Positions 52,745-62,500 of a stretch of 64,000 bases of DNA are shown here, piece after piece; position 1 is the stretch's first letter, and the number at the start of each line of letters is the position of its first letter. The stretch is from positions 1,488,001 through 1,552,000 of the forward strand of contig CAXXHV010000002.1 of NCBI GenBank assembly GCA_963678575.2. Reading direction: 5' to 3'. A program made the translations under genes and the position numbers. This DNA comes from Pleomorphochaeta sp963678575 (GTDB lineage: Bacteria; Spirochaetota; Spirochaetia; Sphaerochaetales; Sphaerochaetaceae). Under the pieces are notes generated by a model. The model saw only the letters and a program-made list of their open reading frames with translations. It searched no databases and was not told the DNA's origin.

Positions 52745-53464
52745 TTGGAACATAATATTGCAACAAGAGAAGCTATTGTTGAAAAACTTGAACATTATAT
52801 TTGGGAAAATCATTTAACCTCTAATATGAAATTACCTTCAGAAAGAACTCTTTGCAATCTATGGAATGTTAATAGAACAACTTTAAGATTTGCAATAAGT
52901 ATTTTGGTGGATCGAGGTATATTAAAACAACAATATTGCTCAGGTACCTATATCGCAGAGCCTAAACAAGTAAGAAATCTTACTGGTGTTAATAGAATGA
53001 CTCAAGATATAAAACAAGCTGGAATCCATATTTTAACAAAAATATTAAGTTTAAGAACTACCATTGCTACAAAATATATAGCGAAACAACTTCACATGCT
53101 ATTGGGAGAAGAAGTATATGAATGTATTAGACTGAGAAAACTTAATAATATTCCTTCAATTATTGAAACAACTTATATAAATAAAAAAACATTTCCTGAT
53201 TTTGATAAATATTATAATGGAACAAACTCTATGAATTCACTTTTTAAAAATTTTTATAAAAAAGAAATTTATGAAGGAAGCGAAAGTATCAGTGTCACAT
53301 ATTGCAGTAAAGAAGAAGCAAATCTTCTTGATATAGATGAAGGAACAGCTTGTTTTTTTGTAACTGGAGTAACAACAACAAAAGATAAAGTTCCAGTAGA
53401 ATATTATAAAGCCATTTTTAGAGCCGATTGTTTTAAATTCGTAAGCTTGATTGATAAATCTTAA
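52745..53464 (+). CDS. GntR-family regulator (UTRA type), first of tandem pair
   Basis: This 239-residue regulator has an N-terminal winged helix (about 8-72) containing LPSERTLCNLWNVNRTTLRF and GILKQQYCSGTYIA, then a UTRA domain (about 90-235). The start is a TTG at 52745 with GGGAGG four bases upstream; no ATG is close. It is divergent from the sugar-amine operon and is followed after 14 bases by a second GntR gene. E. coli frl is also controlled by a GntR/UTRA protein (FrlR), which supports a role here. Confidence 0.88.
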   Translation: MEHNIATREAIVEKLEHYIWENHLTSNMKLPSERTLCNLWNVNRTTLRFAISILVDRGILKQQYCSGTYIAEPKQVRNLTGVNRMTQDIKQAGIHILTKILSLRTTIATKYIAKQLHMLLGEEVYECIRLRKLNNIPSIIETTYINKKTFPDFDKYYNGTNSMNSLFKNFYKKEIYEGSESISVTYCSKEEANLLDIDEGTACFFVTGVTTTKDKVPVEYYKAIFRADCFKFVSLIDKS

Positions 53465-53478
53465 TTAAAGGAAATTTT

Positions 53479-54213
53479 ATGAACAACAACAAAAATGAAC
53501 TTACTTATCAAACTCCTATTTATATACAATTAAGAGAAATTATTAGAGAAAAAATAGAAGAAGGTATATTCCCTCCTGGCGTCGCTATTCCTTCAGAAAA
53601 TGAATTAGCAAACACATATGGTATTAATAGAATTACTGTTAGAAATGCTGTAGATGCGCTAGTATTAGAAGGATCATTATATAGGATACAAGGGAAAGGT
53701 GTTTTTGTTGTAGGCCAAAAATCGGAACAAGACCTTGAAACTTTAGGTGGGTTCATATCTTCAGTAAACAAAAATCTTACAAGTACTAAAACAAAAGTAC
53801 AAACAAAATGCATTAGACTAGCAGGTCAGTTATATGGGAAGATGTTTAATCTTAATGAAGATGATGAAATTTATTATATTAGACAAATTGTTTATAAAAA
53901 CAATGATCCTGCAACTATTGAAGACTATTATCTACCAAAACAAATTATTCCTAAACTTGATGAAATCGACTCTTCTGTTTTTGATATGCATGATTTATTA
54001 TCATTCTATGGCGTTGATATTTTTTCTATGGAGCAAGCACTTGAAATAGTACAAGGATCTACAAAAATCAGAAAATTATTAAAAACTCCAGAAAATTCTG
54101 CATTAATTATGATGGAAGGAACCCTCTCAACCCCCGAAGGCCAAAGCGTTTTATTTTATAGATTTTATAATAGAAGTGATTTAATTAAATACAAGATAAA
54201 TCTACATAAATAA
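53479..54213 (+). CDS. GntR-family regulator (UTRA type), second of tandem pair
   Basis: This 244-residue regulator has a typical GntR helix-turn-helix (PSENELANTYGINRITVRNA) with wing GSLYRIQGKGVFV, then a UTRA effector domain. AAAGGA precedes the ATG. It is only moderately similar to its neighbour, so the pair may sense different intermediates or bind as separate dimers at the operon promoter. Confidence 0.92.
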   Translation: MNNNKNELTYQTPIYIQLREIIREKIEEGIFPPGVAIPSENELANTYGINRITVRNAVDALVLEGSLYRIQGKGVFVVGQKSEQDLETLGGFISSVNKNLTSTKTKVQTKCIRLAGQLYGKMFNLNEDDEIYYIRQIVYKNNDPATIEDYYLPKQIIPKLDEIDSSVFDMHDLLSFYGVDIFSMEQALEIVQGSTKIRKLLKTPENSALIMMEGTLSTPEGQSVLFYRFYNRSDLIKYKINLHK

Positions 54214-54265
54214 ATAATAGTCAAGAGTATATCTTTTATCAAAAAACGTTCTAAACCAGTGTAAT

Positions 54266-54943
54266 CTAAGCTAAATGAAATGTTGAAATTAAATTTGAAG
54301 ACCAATTCAAAAGCTGCTTAGAAAGATTATCAAATTCATTTTCTGATAAAACAGGTTGATTTTTTATATTAATAGCTGTTTTTATTATCTTCAGTTCTGG
54401 TTGCAAAAGGACTTTAATTAATTCTGTTTTTCGCTTTATATAAGTCCCGGTTTCAAGATAAAAAATTGCTTGAACAGTAAAAGTTGCCGATTTATACAAA
54501 TTTTGTAACAACTCAGTTGATTTTTCATGAATCATATTATGACCACACATATGATATAAATTACAGGCACTAATACGTATTGCCCTTTTAACATCCTCAG
54601 AGCTAATCAAATCTTTAATAAAATCGATACTCCCATAAATTGGTATAGTATCATAATAAAATTGAAATAAATCCGACCGCTCCCAGTTATTTAATTCTTT
54701 GATACCTGAAATAAAGCCACATATTTTTTCTCGATATTCAAGAGAATCCAACATATTTCTATACAATTTTAAATCTTCTGCATTTACCTTATTAAGTATA
54801 ACTACAACATCTATATCACTGTCTTCTGTAGCTTCTCCTCTTCCATAGCTGCCTTGCAAGCCAACAAATACAACTCGTATGCCAAACAAAAGCTTGAGTT
54901 TTTTTAAATATTGATTTAACCATATATCACAATTAATTGGCAT
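54266..54943 (-). CDS. Nucleotidyltransferase-domain protein (MNT-like) with helical C-terminus
   Basis: This 225-residue protein carries the polymerase-beta-type nucleotidyltransferase motif GSYGRGEATEDSDIDVVV (about residues 30-47), with the two metal-binding Asp of the SDIDV strand. A mostly helical region (110-225) resembles HEPN-like partners or aminoglycoside-adenylyltransferase helical domains. It could modify a small molecule, protein or tRNA; the target is unknown. GGAGG precedes the ATG. It stands alone beside the GntR genes and converges with them. Confidence 0.8.
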   Translation of the reverse strand: MPINCDIWLNQYLKKLKLLFGIRVVFVGLQGSYGRGEATEDSDIDVVVILNKVNAEDLKLYRNMLDSLEYREKICGFISGIKELNNWERSDLFQFYYDTIPIYGSIDFIKDLISSEDVKRAIRISACNLYHMCGHNMIHEKSTELLQNLYKSATFTVQAIFYLETGTYIKRKTELIKVLLQPELKIIKTAINIKNQPVLSENEFDNLSKQLLNWSSNLISTFHLA

Positions 54944-55365
54944 AAATCCTCCACTAGTTTAAAGTTGAATAAGTATTACTTATAATATTTATCTAATAAA
55001 TTTGGGGCTTTTCGTTGTATCAAATAAAGAGGAAAACTACTTTGAATATTAAATATTGAAATAACCAAATGAAAATATAGTATAGTTTTTCTTATATTTC
55101 AAGAAAATTATTAAATACAATTCTTTAATTATATTTCAGTTCTTTTGAACCCATATATCTTAAAAATAATAGAAAAAACAAAAAATTAAATACCAGCTTA
55201 TAAAATTTTCTCCTTAGAAATAAAAGACAATATAATAAAAAAAATTAAGTAAACATCTCATCGTTGAAGTAAAAAATAATAAATAATGTAATATTATTTT
55301 ATAATCGGTTCTTACTTACAGTTTATAAATTAGAAGAAAATTGGTATGTTTTAAAATCATATGTA
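54944..55365. other. Intergenic stretch, nothing recognised
   Basis: About 420 AT-rich bases between the nucleotidyltransferase gene and the exported protein gene, both on the minus strand. I see no gene and no convincing terminator for the latter. Confidence 0.4.
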
Positions 55366-56418
55366 TTATAAAAACATATGAAATCCAACACCAACTTCGT
55401 TATTAGCCTTTATAATTGGGTAAGGCATTATTTGATTACTATTAGCAACTTTGAATTCTTTATTTTTATCAATATTTCGAGTTAAGTATGTTGCATATAT
55501 TTGACCAGCTAATGTAGATCCCATAACAATCCCTGTTGCTATTTTAACATCCAAATCAACAAAATTTTCAACAACAAAATTTGAGAACACGCCAATTAAA
55601 GCTCCACCAAGACCACCAACAGAAATCAATCCACTTCGATTATCTGACCATTTTATAACATCCCATAATGGTTGTGAACCTAAGTAAGCTAAATCAGAAA
55701 TACCCATACCTAATAATAGATTTGTTGTATTAAATTCACTTTCTAACATTATCATAGTTAACCAATAATAATAATTAGCCCAAGCATATGATTGTAAACC
55801 AAAGAGACCTTTCCCTTTTTCTAATTCTTTATTTCTCAATCCAAAATATGATAAATATAAAGAACCATTTAATGCTACTAATTGAGAGGCTTGATTTATT
55901 TTTTCATCATACTGACCATCCCCAAAAATTCCCTCTTCATAAAGTACTTGTGATAAATAAAAGTAATTTACCATAGCTAATGTTTGATTTGTCGCTATCC
56001 TTGAATATAGCTCTGAAGTTATTTCATATTCTTTTGATAATTGTGAAGAAACTCCAAAACCAGCACCAACCCCAGCCAAACCAGTAAGCCCTATTGATAA
56101 TGAATCACTAGGCAATTCTAAAAGATTTGCTAGGCTAAAGGCTGTATAAGTTAATGTACCAATGTTATTTATATAAAAAGGAACAATCCCTGAATTATCT
56201 TTTTGGTTATTTAAAGAAAATAGATAATTACTTGCTTTTAATTGATATTTTGAGCTTGGATATAAATCTACTAATTGTTCAAATGAGGCTACCGCTTCTT
56301 TATCTTTTTCTTGGATAATTGATTCTAATCCATTTATATATAAAGATACATCGTCACTTGCATATAACATACTTGTTGCAAATAATAATATTAATACTAT
56401 AAATAATCTTTTTTTCAT
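55366..56418 (-). CDS. Exported protein with Gly-rich membrane-like segments, function unknown
   Basis: This 350-residue protein has a signal peptide (MKKRLFIVLILLFATSMLYA). A helical stretch follows (25-70: EAVASFEQLVDLYPSSKYQLKA, a single TPR-like unit), then Gly-rich hydrophobic segments such as IGLTGLAGVGAGFGVSSQL and GGLGGALIGVF that suggest membrane contact. It ends in IIKANNEVGVGFHMFL, like a closing outer-membrane strand. AGGAAGG precedes the ATG. I do not recognise the family. Envelope location is inferred. Confidence 0.65.
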   Translation of the reverse strand: MKKRLFIVLILLFATSMLYASDDVSLYINGLESIIQEKDKEAVASFEQLVDLYPSSKYQLKASNYLFSLNNQKDNSGIVPFYINNIGTLTYTAFSLANLLELPSDSLSIGLTGLAGVGAGFGVSSQLSKEYEITSELYSRIATNQTLAMVNYFYLSQVLYEEGIFGDGQYDEKINQASQLVALNGSLYLSYFGLRNKELEKGKGLFGLQSYAWANYYYWLTMIMLESEFNTTNLLLGMGISDLAYLGSQPLWDVIKWSDNRSGLISVGGLGGALIGVFSNFVVENFVDLDVKIATGIVMGSTLAGQIYATYLTRNIDKNKEFKVANSNQIMPYPIIKANNEVGVGFHMFL

Positions 56419-56617
56419 AAAAGCACCTTCCTAAGTTATCTTTATTCTAGCATATTATTTTATTTTGTATATTTAAAATCATAAATATAATAACAAATAA
56501 AAAATCTTGAACTTATAACCTATTTAAAAATTAAGTGTTTAATTAAATCTTTTGATAGTTATTCAATATTCTAAAATTTTCAAGTAACAATTTTGTTTGC
56601 AGTTACATCAACATAAG

Positions 56618-57517
56618 TTAAATATATTTTTCTAATAGTTCATTCATTTTATCTTGTGATGATAAACAAGTATCAACTAAATATCCTTTTTCATCATTAT
56701 ATTTGCTTAATCCTTTGTAGTAATAGAATTTATAATCATCTTCGATAATAAAAGGTGTAATATTATTTTTTAAACATTCTCTAAACAGGATTAATCTGCC
56801 TACTCTACCATTTCCATCTTGAAATGGGTGAATCCTTTCAAACTTAACATGGAACTCGATAATATCTTCAACAGATTTATTTTTTATTAAATTATAAAAA
56901 TTTAAGAGTGTTTTCATTTCAGCACTAACAGATTTAGGATTAGTAGTTTCAATTCCACCAACTGTATTTTTTCTAATTTTATAATCTCCAACTTTAAACC
57001 AGTCTAATCTACTATCAGAAGTTCCATTTTTTAAAATAGCGTGAAACTTTTTTATTAGTTTCTCACTTAATGGATCAAAAATTGTATCAAGCAAATAATC
57101 AAAAGCTCTAAAGTGATTTGCTACTTCAATAATATCATTTGTATTATTAATACCTTCCACAGTATTTGTTTCATATATAAATCTAGTATCTTCTTCACTC
57201 AATTTGCTACCTTCAATTCTGTTTGTATTGTAAGCAAAAAGTATTTGTAATTCATGATACAATGAATTAGGTAGTTTCATCTTTTTCTCTTCTAAAAGTT
57301 TGAAAAGAAAATCTGAAATATCTTTTTCAATTTCTACAATATCACCAATTTGACAATTAAGTTCATTACAAATAGATGCAATACTGTTAAGTGATACACT
57401 TTCACCATTGCTGAATTTGCTCATAGTTTTTGAAGAAATACCAAGTTTTTCTTGTAAGTATTTTTTAGTAATATTCTTTTCTTTTAATAATTCATTTAGA
57501 TGATACTTAATCTTCAT
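56618..57517 (-). CDS. Fic/DOC-family protein with N-terminal helix-turn-helix (class II, self-inhibited)
   Basis: This 299-residue protein has an XRE-type helix-turn-helix (about 5-62: ITKKYLQEKLGISSKTMSKF), an inhibitory motif T98-N-R-I-E102-G103 matching (S/T)xxxE(G/N), and the Fic catalytic motif HPFQDGNGR at 230-238. Fic proteins transfer AMP (or another nucleotide part) to a Thr, Ser or Tyr of a target. The inhibitory helix before the Fic core marks class II, where the enzyme is restrained from within. AAGG precedes the ATG. The HTH and the direct repeats at 57555-57607 suggest it represses its own promoter. Confidence 0.9.
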   Translation of the reverse strand: MKIKYHLNELLKEKNITKKYLQEKLGISSKTMSKFSNGESVSLNSIASICNELNCQIGDIVEIEKDISDFLFKLLEEKKMKLPNSLYHELQILFAYNTNRIEGSKLSEEDTRFIYETNTVEGINNTNDIIEVANHFRAFDYLLDTIFDPLSEKLIKKFHAILKNGTSDSRLDWFKVGDYKIRKNTVGGIETTNPKSVSAEMKTLLNFYNLIKNKSVEDIIEFHVKFERIHPFQDGNGRVGRLILFRECLKNNITPFIIEDDYKFYYYKGLSKYNDEKGYLVDTCLSSQDKMNELLEKYI

Positions 57518-57539
57518 AGTCTACCTTCTTATATAAGAT

Positions 57540-57568
57540 ATTATACCTAAATACTTTATTAAAGTAAA
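57540..57568 (-). promoter_or_regulatory. Promoter of the fic gene
   Basis: On the minus strand TTTACT (57568-57563) and TATAAT (57545-57540) are 17 bases apart, with a leader of about 16 bases to the ATG. The -35 lies inside the first operator repeat. Confidence 0.7.
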
Positions 57569-57607
57569 GTTTTTAATATATAAAATTTATTAAAGTAAAG
57601 TTTTAAA
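57555..57607. repeat. Two direct repeats upstream of fic (candidate operator)
   Basis: TTTATTAAAGTAAAGTTTT occurs at 57555-57573 and again at 57586-57604, 31 bases apart (about three helix turns). The first overlaps the -35 and contains the palindrome ACTTTATTAAAGT. The spacing suits two repressor dimers on one face of the DNA. Confidence 0.7.
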
Positions 57608-57682
57608 CTTATATGCAGTTTTAAACAAACTTAATTTTACATAATTTATTATACAATATTATCCAAAGAGTATAATCATAAA

Positions 57683-57774
57683 AACATGAGGTTTGTACTC
57701 TATCAAATATAAAAAGCAAACCTGATTAAAGTTCTAATTAGTCTAGTTGTGAGGTACTCCTCATGTTATTTTTT
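57683..57774 (+). ncRNA. Candidate small structured RNA
   Basis: A TATAAT at 57671-57676 is followed by a compact structured segment. ACATGAGG (57684-57691) can pair with CCTCATGT (57759-57766). AGGTTTG (57689-57695) can instead pair with CAAACCT (57717-57723), CTGATTA with TAATTAG, and TGAGG with CCTCA (57750-57763) as a tight hairpin followed by TTATTTTTTG, a terminator shape. No open frame follows on this strand, so it would be a free-standing RNA of about 90 bases. Alternatively the block is a terminator for the minus-strand efflux operon. No known RNA family is recognised. Confidence 0.4.
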
Positions 57775-57925
57775 GTTTCAAAGATATTATAAATCTGATA
57801 AATTATATAATAATTTTAAAAAAATATTTATTAAATAATTTTTATATTTATTAATTGTAATTATGATATACACACTCTTTGCTTTATGTTAATAGTTGTG
57901 AAAAAACTAAAAGGAATATCTTCTC

Positions 57926-59503
57926 TTATAGTTCTATGCCACGAGCACTCAAATCTAAGGCTATTAACTCAAGTTCACGTAAGGTCTGCAAAATCATAAA
58001 AGCGGAATCATACCTAGAGATTTCCTTGGATTTAATGCTATTATCATTTGCAAGTCCTATGTCAAAGCGAATACGTTCAACTTCTATTGCATTAGTGCGT
58101 TGATCAAACTCATACTGACCTATAGATAAGTTAAGCAAAAACCCTTCAATATTTCTTTGAATCTCTTCAATCTTTTTTTCTAAATCATCGCGAGCTTTCT
58201 CAACCTCTATCTCTGCCTGCAAAACAGATTCAGTTGCCAAGGCTGTGGATAGTTTCGTATTAGAGCGAGAGAGATCTGAAGCACTAAAGCCTATAGAGAA
58301 AGAGAAGAGAGGGTTACTACTAGTGATTAAATCATCAAAAGATGTAAAGAAATCAGCTCCTAAACTTGGGGTGTAAAAGGGAGAAACCTGAAAAGAAAGA
58401 TTTAACATTGGGGCATCAGCTGGGCTCTTAAGCATTGCATCTAGCTCTGCTGTACGAAGTTTCCCCATTGCCTGTCTATATGAGTAATCTTTTTCTAAAA
58501 GAATTTCTACAAGCTGTTGCCTATCAAATATAATTCTAGGAAGATTCTCGAACAGTTTACTATCTACGATAACCTGTTTTGGATAATCATCACTTCCCCA
58601 AAGAGTTGTTAAAGAGTTTTGAACAGTCTCTATTTGCCTCTCAATCTCAGTAAGAGAGTAGCGTAACTGATTAATAGCAAGGACTCTTGCCTCATAAGCA
58701 TTGCGACTTATACGTCCTTCTTCTAGGTCCTTCTTTGCATCCTTGATTGAAACCGTTTCTAAAATTAGTTGTTCACCTAAAAGAAATCTACTTTCCTTAA
58801 GGGCCTGAAGGGCAGATAGTTGACTATTCCCCTGAGATACAAGAGCTGATAACAGTTGATCAAATGAAAGCTTTGCACTCTCTGATGATATCTGTAATTT
58901 TTCTAGTTGTTTTTTAGAATAATTTGTATCAATTAACCCTTCTCCCACCCATAATGGCTGGTTGAAAGTCAGGCTCGCAGATGGACTATGTGTCCACGCC
59001 CACAATGATCCCGAAGCACTATTTTTCGTTAAGGATGACTTTTGAGATGCACTAAGGGTTGCAACAGCACCTGTACCAAGTTTTTTTGAGATACTTGTAC
59101 CAATACCAAAGGTATTTGAAATGTCAACCCCCCCAGTAGAACTTTGGTTAATACTTCTACTTATAGAGTAAAGTGGTTGCGAGGAAAGCCCCACCTTTAA
59201 ACCTTGCTCTCTCTGTTGGTACTGCATTTGCTGCTGTTGTATCCTATAAAGAGACTCAAGTTGCTCAAGATCAGGATTCCCCTCTATAAGAGCCTGACGT
59301 AATTCCTTTTCTGCTTCGGCTAAGGTGGGAAACGAATCATCCTGCCATTGTTGTATGAATGTTTTTAAGCTCTCTTGCTCTAGAATAACTTCATCCCCAT
59401 CTTCTACCTCATAATCAATATCGAGAGAAGGATAAGAAGTTGCTGCAAGAGGAAAGGCAACAGTGATTAGTATACTTAATATGAGTAATAGATATTTTTT
59501 CAT
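57926..59503 (-). CDS. TolC-family outer-membrane efflux protein
   Basis: This 525-residue outer-membrane protein has a signal peptide (MKKYLLLILSILITVAFPLAA) and two long helical hairpin repeats rich in Gln, Glu, Lys and Leu (for example ESLYRIQQQQMQYQQREQG near 85 and LEKKIEEIQRNIEGFLLNL near 450), as in TolC-type channels. It overlaps the RND pump gene by four bases. With the pump and adaptor it should form a tripartite exporter across both membranes. Its base composition is richer in G+C than most of the window. Confidence 0.87.
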   Translation of the reverse strand: MKKYLLLILSILITVAFPLAATSYPSLDIDYEVEDGDEVILEQESLKTFIQQWQDDSFPTLAEAEKELRQALIEGNPDLEQLESLYRIQQQQMQYQQREQGLKVGLSSQPLYSISRSINQSSTGGVDISNTFGIGTSISKKLGTGAVATLSASQKSSLTKNSASGSLWAWTHSPSASLTFNQPLWVGEGLIDTNYSKKQLEKLQISSESAKLSFDQLLSALVSQGNSQLSALQALKESRFLLGEQLILETVSIKDAKKDLEEGRISRNAYEARVLAINQLRYSLTEIERQIETVQNSLTTLWGSDDYPKQVIVDSKLFENLPRIIFDRQQLVEILLEKDYSYRQAMGKLRTAELDAMLKSPADAPMLNLSFQVSPFYTPSLGADFFTSFDDLITSSNPLFSFSIGFSASDLSRSNTKLSTALATESVLQAEIEVEKARDDLEKKIEEIQRNIEGFLLNLSIGQYEFDQRTNAIEVERIRFDIGLANDNSIKSKEISRYDSAFMILQTLRELELIALDLSARGIEL

Positions 59504-62500
59504 GCTTCACTCCTATTTTTCTTTTTGTCATAAATGATTCCATAGAGCATCGGTATTATGAACAAGGTAGTTAGGGTAGAGAATACCAGACCAAAAATGA
59601 TAGTACTAGCCATAGGTGACCAGACTACAGAGTAACCACCTATTCCAATTGCTGTTGGCAATAATCCAACAATAGTTGTTAAAGAAGTAAGTATAATTGG
59701 CCTAAGCCTTGTTCTAGCTGCCTCAACAACAGACTCCTTAACGGATTTCCCCGTCTCTCTCAATTCATTGATAAAACTAATCAATACAATTGCATCATTA
59801 ACGGCAATACCTGCTAAAGCGACACTTGAGTAGATAACTGTCGTTGAAAGTGGAGTCCCTGAAACAAAGAGATATAGAATAACACCGATAAAGGCAAACG
59901 GAATAGAAAATAATATCAACAAGGGCTGACTGTAACTGTTGAATTGGGTTCCAAGAATCAAGTAAATCAAGAAAATACCAAGAATAAATACTCTTAGAAT
60001 ATCAAATATCAAAGTATTAAAGTCGTCAAACTCTCCTCCCACTTTAAAGGATACATCAGAATATCGACTTGAAAGACTCTGATCCCAGAGTTCTTGTACC
60101 TGTTGGTTAACCATTTTGAGGTCTAAAGAATCAATGGCATTTGCGGATACTGTTATCTCACGTTTACCTTCAACCCTTCGGATCGAACCAAGTGAGCTCT
60201 CAAGCTCAATGGATGCAACACTAGATAGAGGAATCAATCTTCCATCTTCAGTGGGAATTAAAAGTTGTTCAAGGTTTTCATACTGTCTAGAATCAGACGA
60301 AGCAAAGCGTACTACAATATCTATTTGCTCATTCTTCTCAAAGAAAATTCCTGCAGGTATATTATCAAAACGGGCACGTATATAAGAGCCTATACTACTC
60401 ACACTTACCCCAAGTGCGCTTGCACGATCTTGGTTTATTTTAATACGAAGTTCTGGGCTACCTGCGATAAAGTCACTCTCCACATTTGTTACCCCATCGA
60501 TGGAATTCAACAAGTTCACGATAGCATTAGATGCGTCGATAATTTTCTTGTACTCATCCCCTGAGAAACGAAAGCTCAATGGAGCAGCTGTAGGTGGTCC
60601 ATTTTGTGCTTTGCGGAAAAAAACTTGTTCGACACCACTGAGGTAATAAGTCTCATTTTGCACCTCAGTAATAATTTCATTAATACTACGAGTTCTCCCT
60701 TCACCCATCTCAGCAAGATCTACAGTTATTTGAGCTTGAGTGGAATTGGACTCTCCACTTCCTAGTGTCCCAATCTTTGTACTTATAGAATTTATCTCAC
60801 CATTTCCTACCTTATCAAGCAAGATATCCTCATACTGTGCTACAATTTTATTGGTCTGATCCAAAGATGTTCCTCGGGGAGTAAGAATCTCAATATTGAA
60901 ATAGGAGTAGTCCTCAGCTGAAAAAAGGTCTTGACGAAGGGTCCCTACAAGAGAGAAAACACCGACGGTAACCACTAGGGCAAGGAAAAGTATGAGAATC
61001 TTAAATTTGTAGGCCTTTGCAAAGAGCTTGGAATACCCTTCCTGAATTCTATAAAACCAAGTCCCAGGTTCTTTTTTCTTTTTATTCTTTTCTCTTGGTC
61101 CCCACTCTGCATAGTGACTTGGAAGAAAGAAAAGAGCTTCACCAGTACTAACTATAAGAGCTATTGTAACAGTTAAAGGGATAACTCTAAGGAACTTTCC
61201 AATAGTCCCAGGAAGAAGCATCAAAGGCAAAAAAGCTGCTACAGTCGTTGCAGTTGCAGCTACAACTGGCCATATAACTTGATTGGATCCATCTATTGCT
61301 GCATCATGACGTAAGAGCCCATTTGATTGCAATCGATAAGAATTCTCTATAATAACAATAGCATGATCAACAATAAGTCCTAGAACCAATACTAGACCAA
61401 ATAGGGTATTTGTATTAATAGTTTCTCCTAGCAAATCTAAGACAAGAAAGGTTAAAGCAAAGGTTACAGGTATTCCCAAAGCTGTTATTAATGCATTGCG
61501 TAAACCAATAAAAAGCCAAAGTATGAGAACAAGCAAAAACAATCCCATTATAGCGTTAGAAGAAAGCACTGATAGACTTGATGCTATCTGAACCGTTGAA
61601 TCATTAAATAGAGTCAACTTAGCTCCTCCAGTGTTCTGCCAACGAGCTTCTTCAACAATTTGAGTTACGCCATCGACAATATCAACAGAGTTCCCTTTTA
61701 CTACCTTAATGACCCTCAAATTTACAGAAGGATTACCATTGAAACGAGCAAGAGAAGAATCTGGATCAAACCCATCTACAACCTCAGCTACGTCACTAAC
61801 ACGTACCACTCCAGATGAATCTGAAGAACGCCTTATAATTACAGAATTAAAGTCAGAGACATTATCAATTGAACCAAGGGTCCTTAAGAGATACTCTCTA
61901 GAACCAGTATTTAAAGTTCCACTTGGGATTGTACTGTTCTGGTCAGAAATAGCCCTAACCACTTCATTGACACTCAAGCCTTTGGCAATAAGACTACTAT
62001 TATCTAAATTAATAAGAATCTGTCTATCAGGAAGCCCAAGCAACTCAACATCAGAGACATCCTTGAGCTTAAGTATCTTGTTCTGTAAGGATATTGCTTG
62101 CTCCCGTAACTGTTCATAAGGCAAGTTACCACTAATTACAACCTCAATGACAGGAAGAAAATCAGCAGAAGAAAAATCATCAACAATGGGGTCAAGGACA
62201 CCATCGGGTAATACTACTTGACTGAATCGGGTCTGGACATCTTGATAAAGAGATTTAAACTCTTGTTGTGTAATACCATCATCAAATTCAACCCTAACTA
62301 CACTAAGCCCCTCACTGGTGGTTGAGCTTATCTTCTTTAGTTTGTCTAACCCTTGGAACGCATTTTCAACCGGTATGGTTACTGAAGATTCCATATCTTC
62401 TGCTCCAACTCCAGGATATGGAACTATAACATTGACCCAAAAGAAAGGAATCTCTGCAAACTGTTCTTGTGGAAGTCGTGCCAAACTTAAGCCACCTAAA

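Larger units (their letters stand above)
57518..57925. other. Intergenic region with fic promoter, operator repeats and a possible small RNA
   Basis: About 410 bases. The first part holds the fic promoter and its repeats, the middle a possible small RNA (57683-57774). The rest, up to the end of the TolC-family gene, shows nothing. Confidence 0.6.

Noticed and set aside
52745..54943. Toxin-antitoxin reading of the small nucleotidyltransferase (MNT) gene
   Set aside because: No adjacent HEPN gene; the protein carries its own helical C-terminal half, so a two-gene MNT/HEPN pair is not supported.
57683..57774. tRNA, SRP RNA or a known riboswitch at the candidate small RNA
   Set aside because: No cloverleaf spacing or T-arm in the right place, no SRP GGAA/GCAG core, and no gene follows on the same strand for a riboswitch to control.
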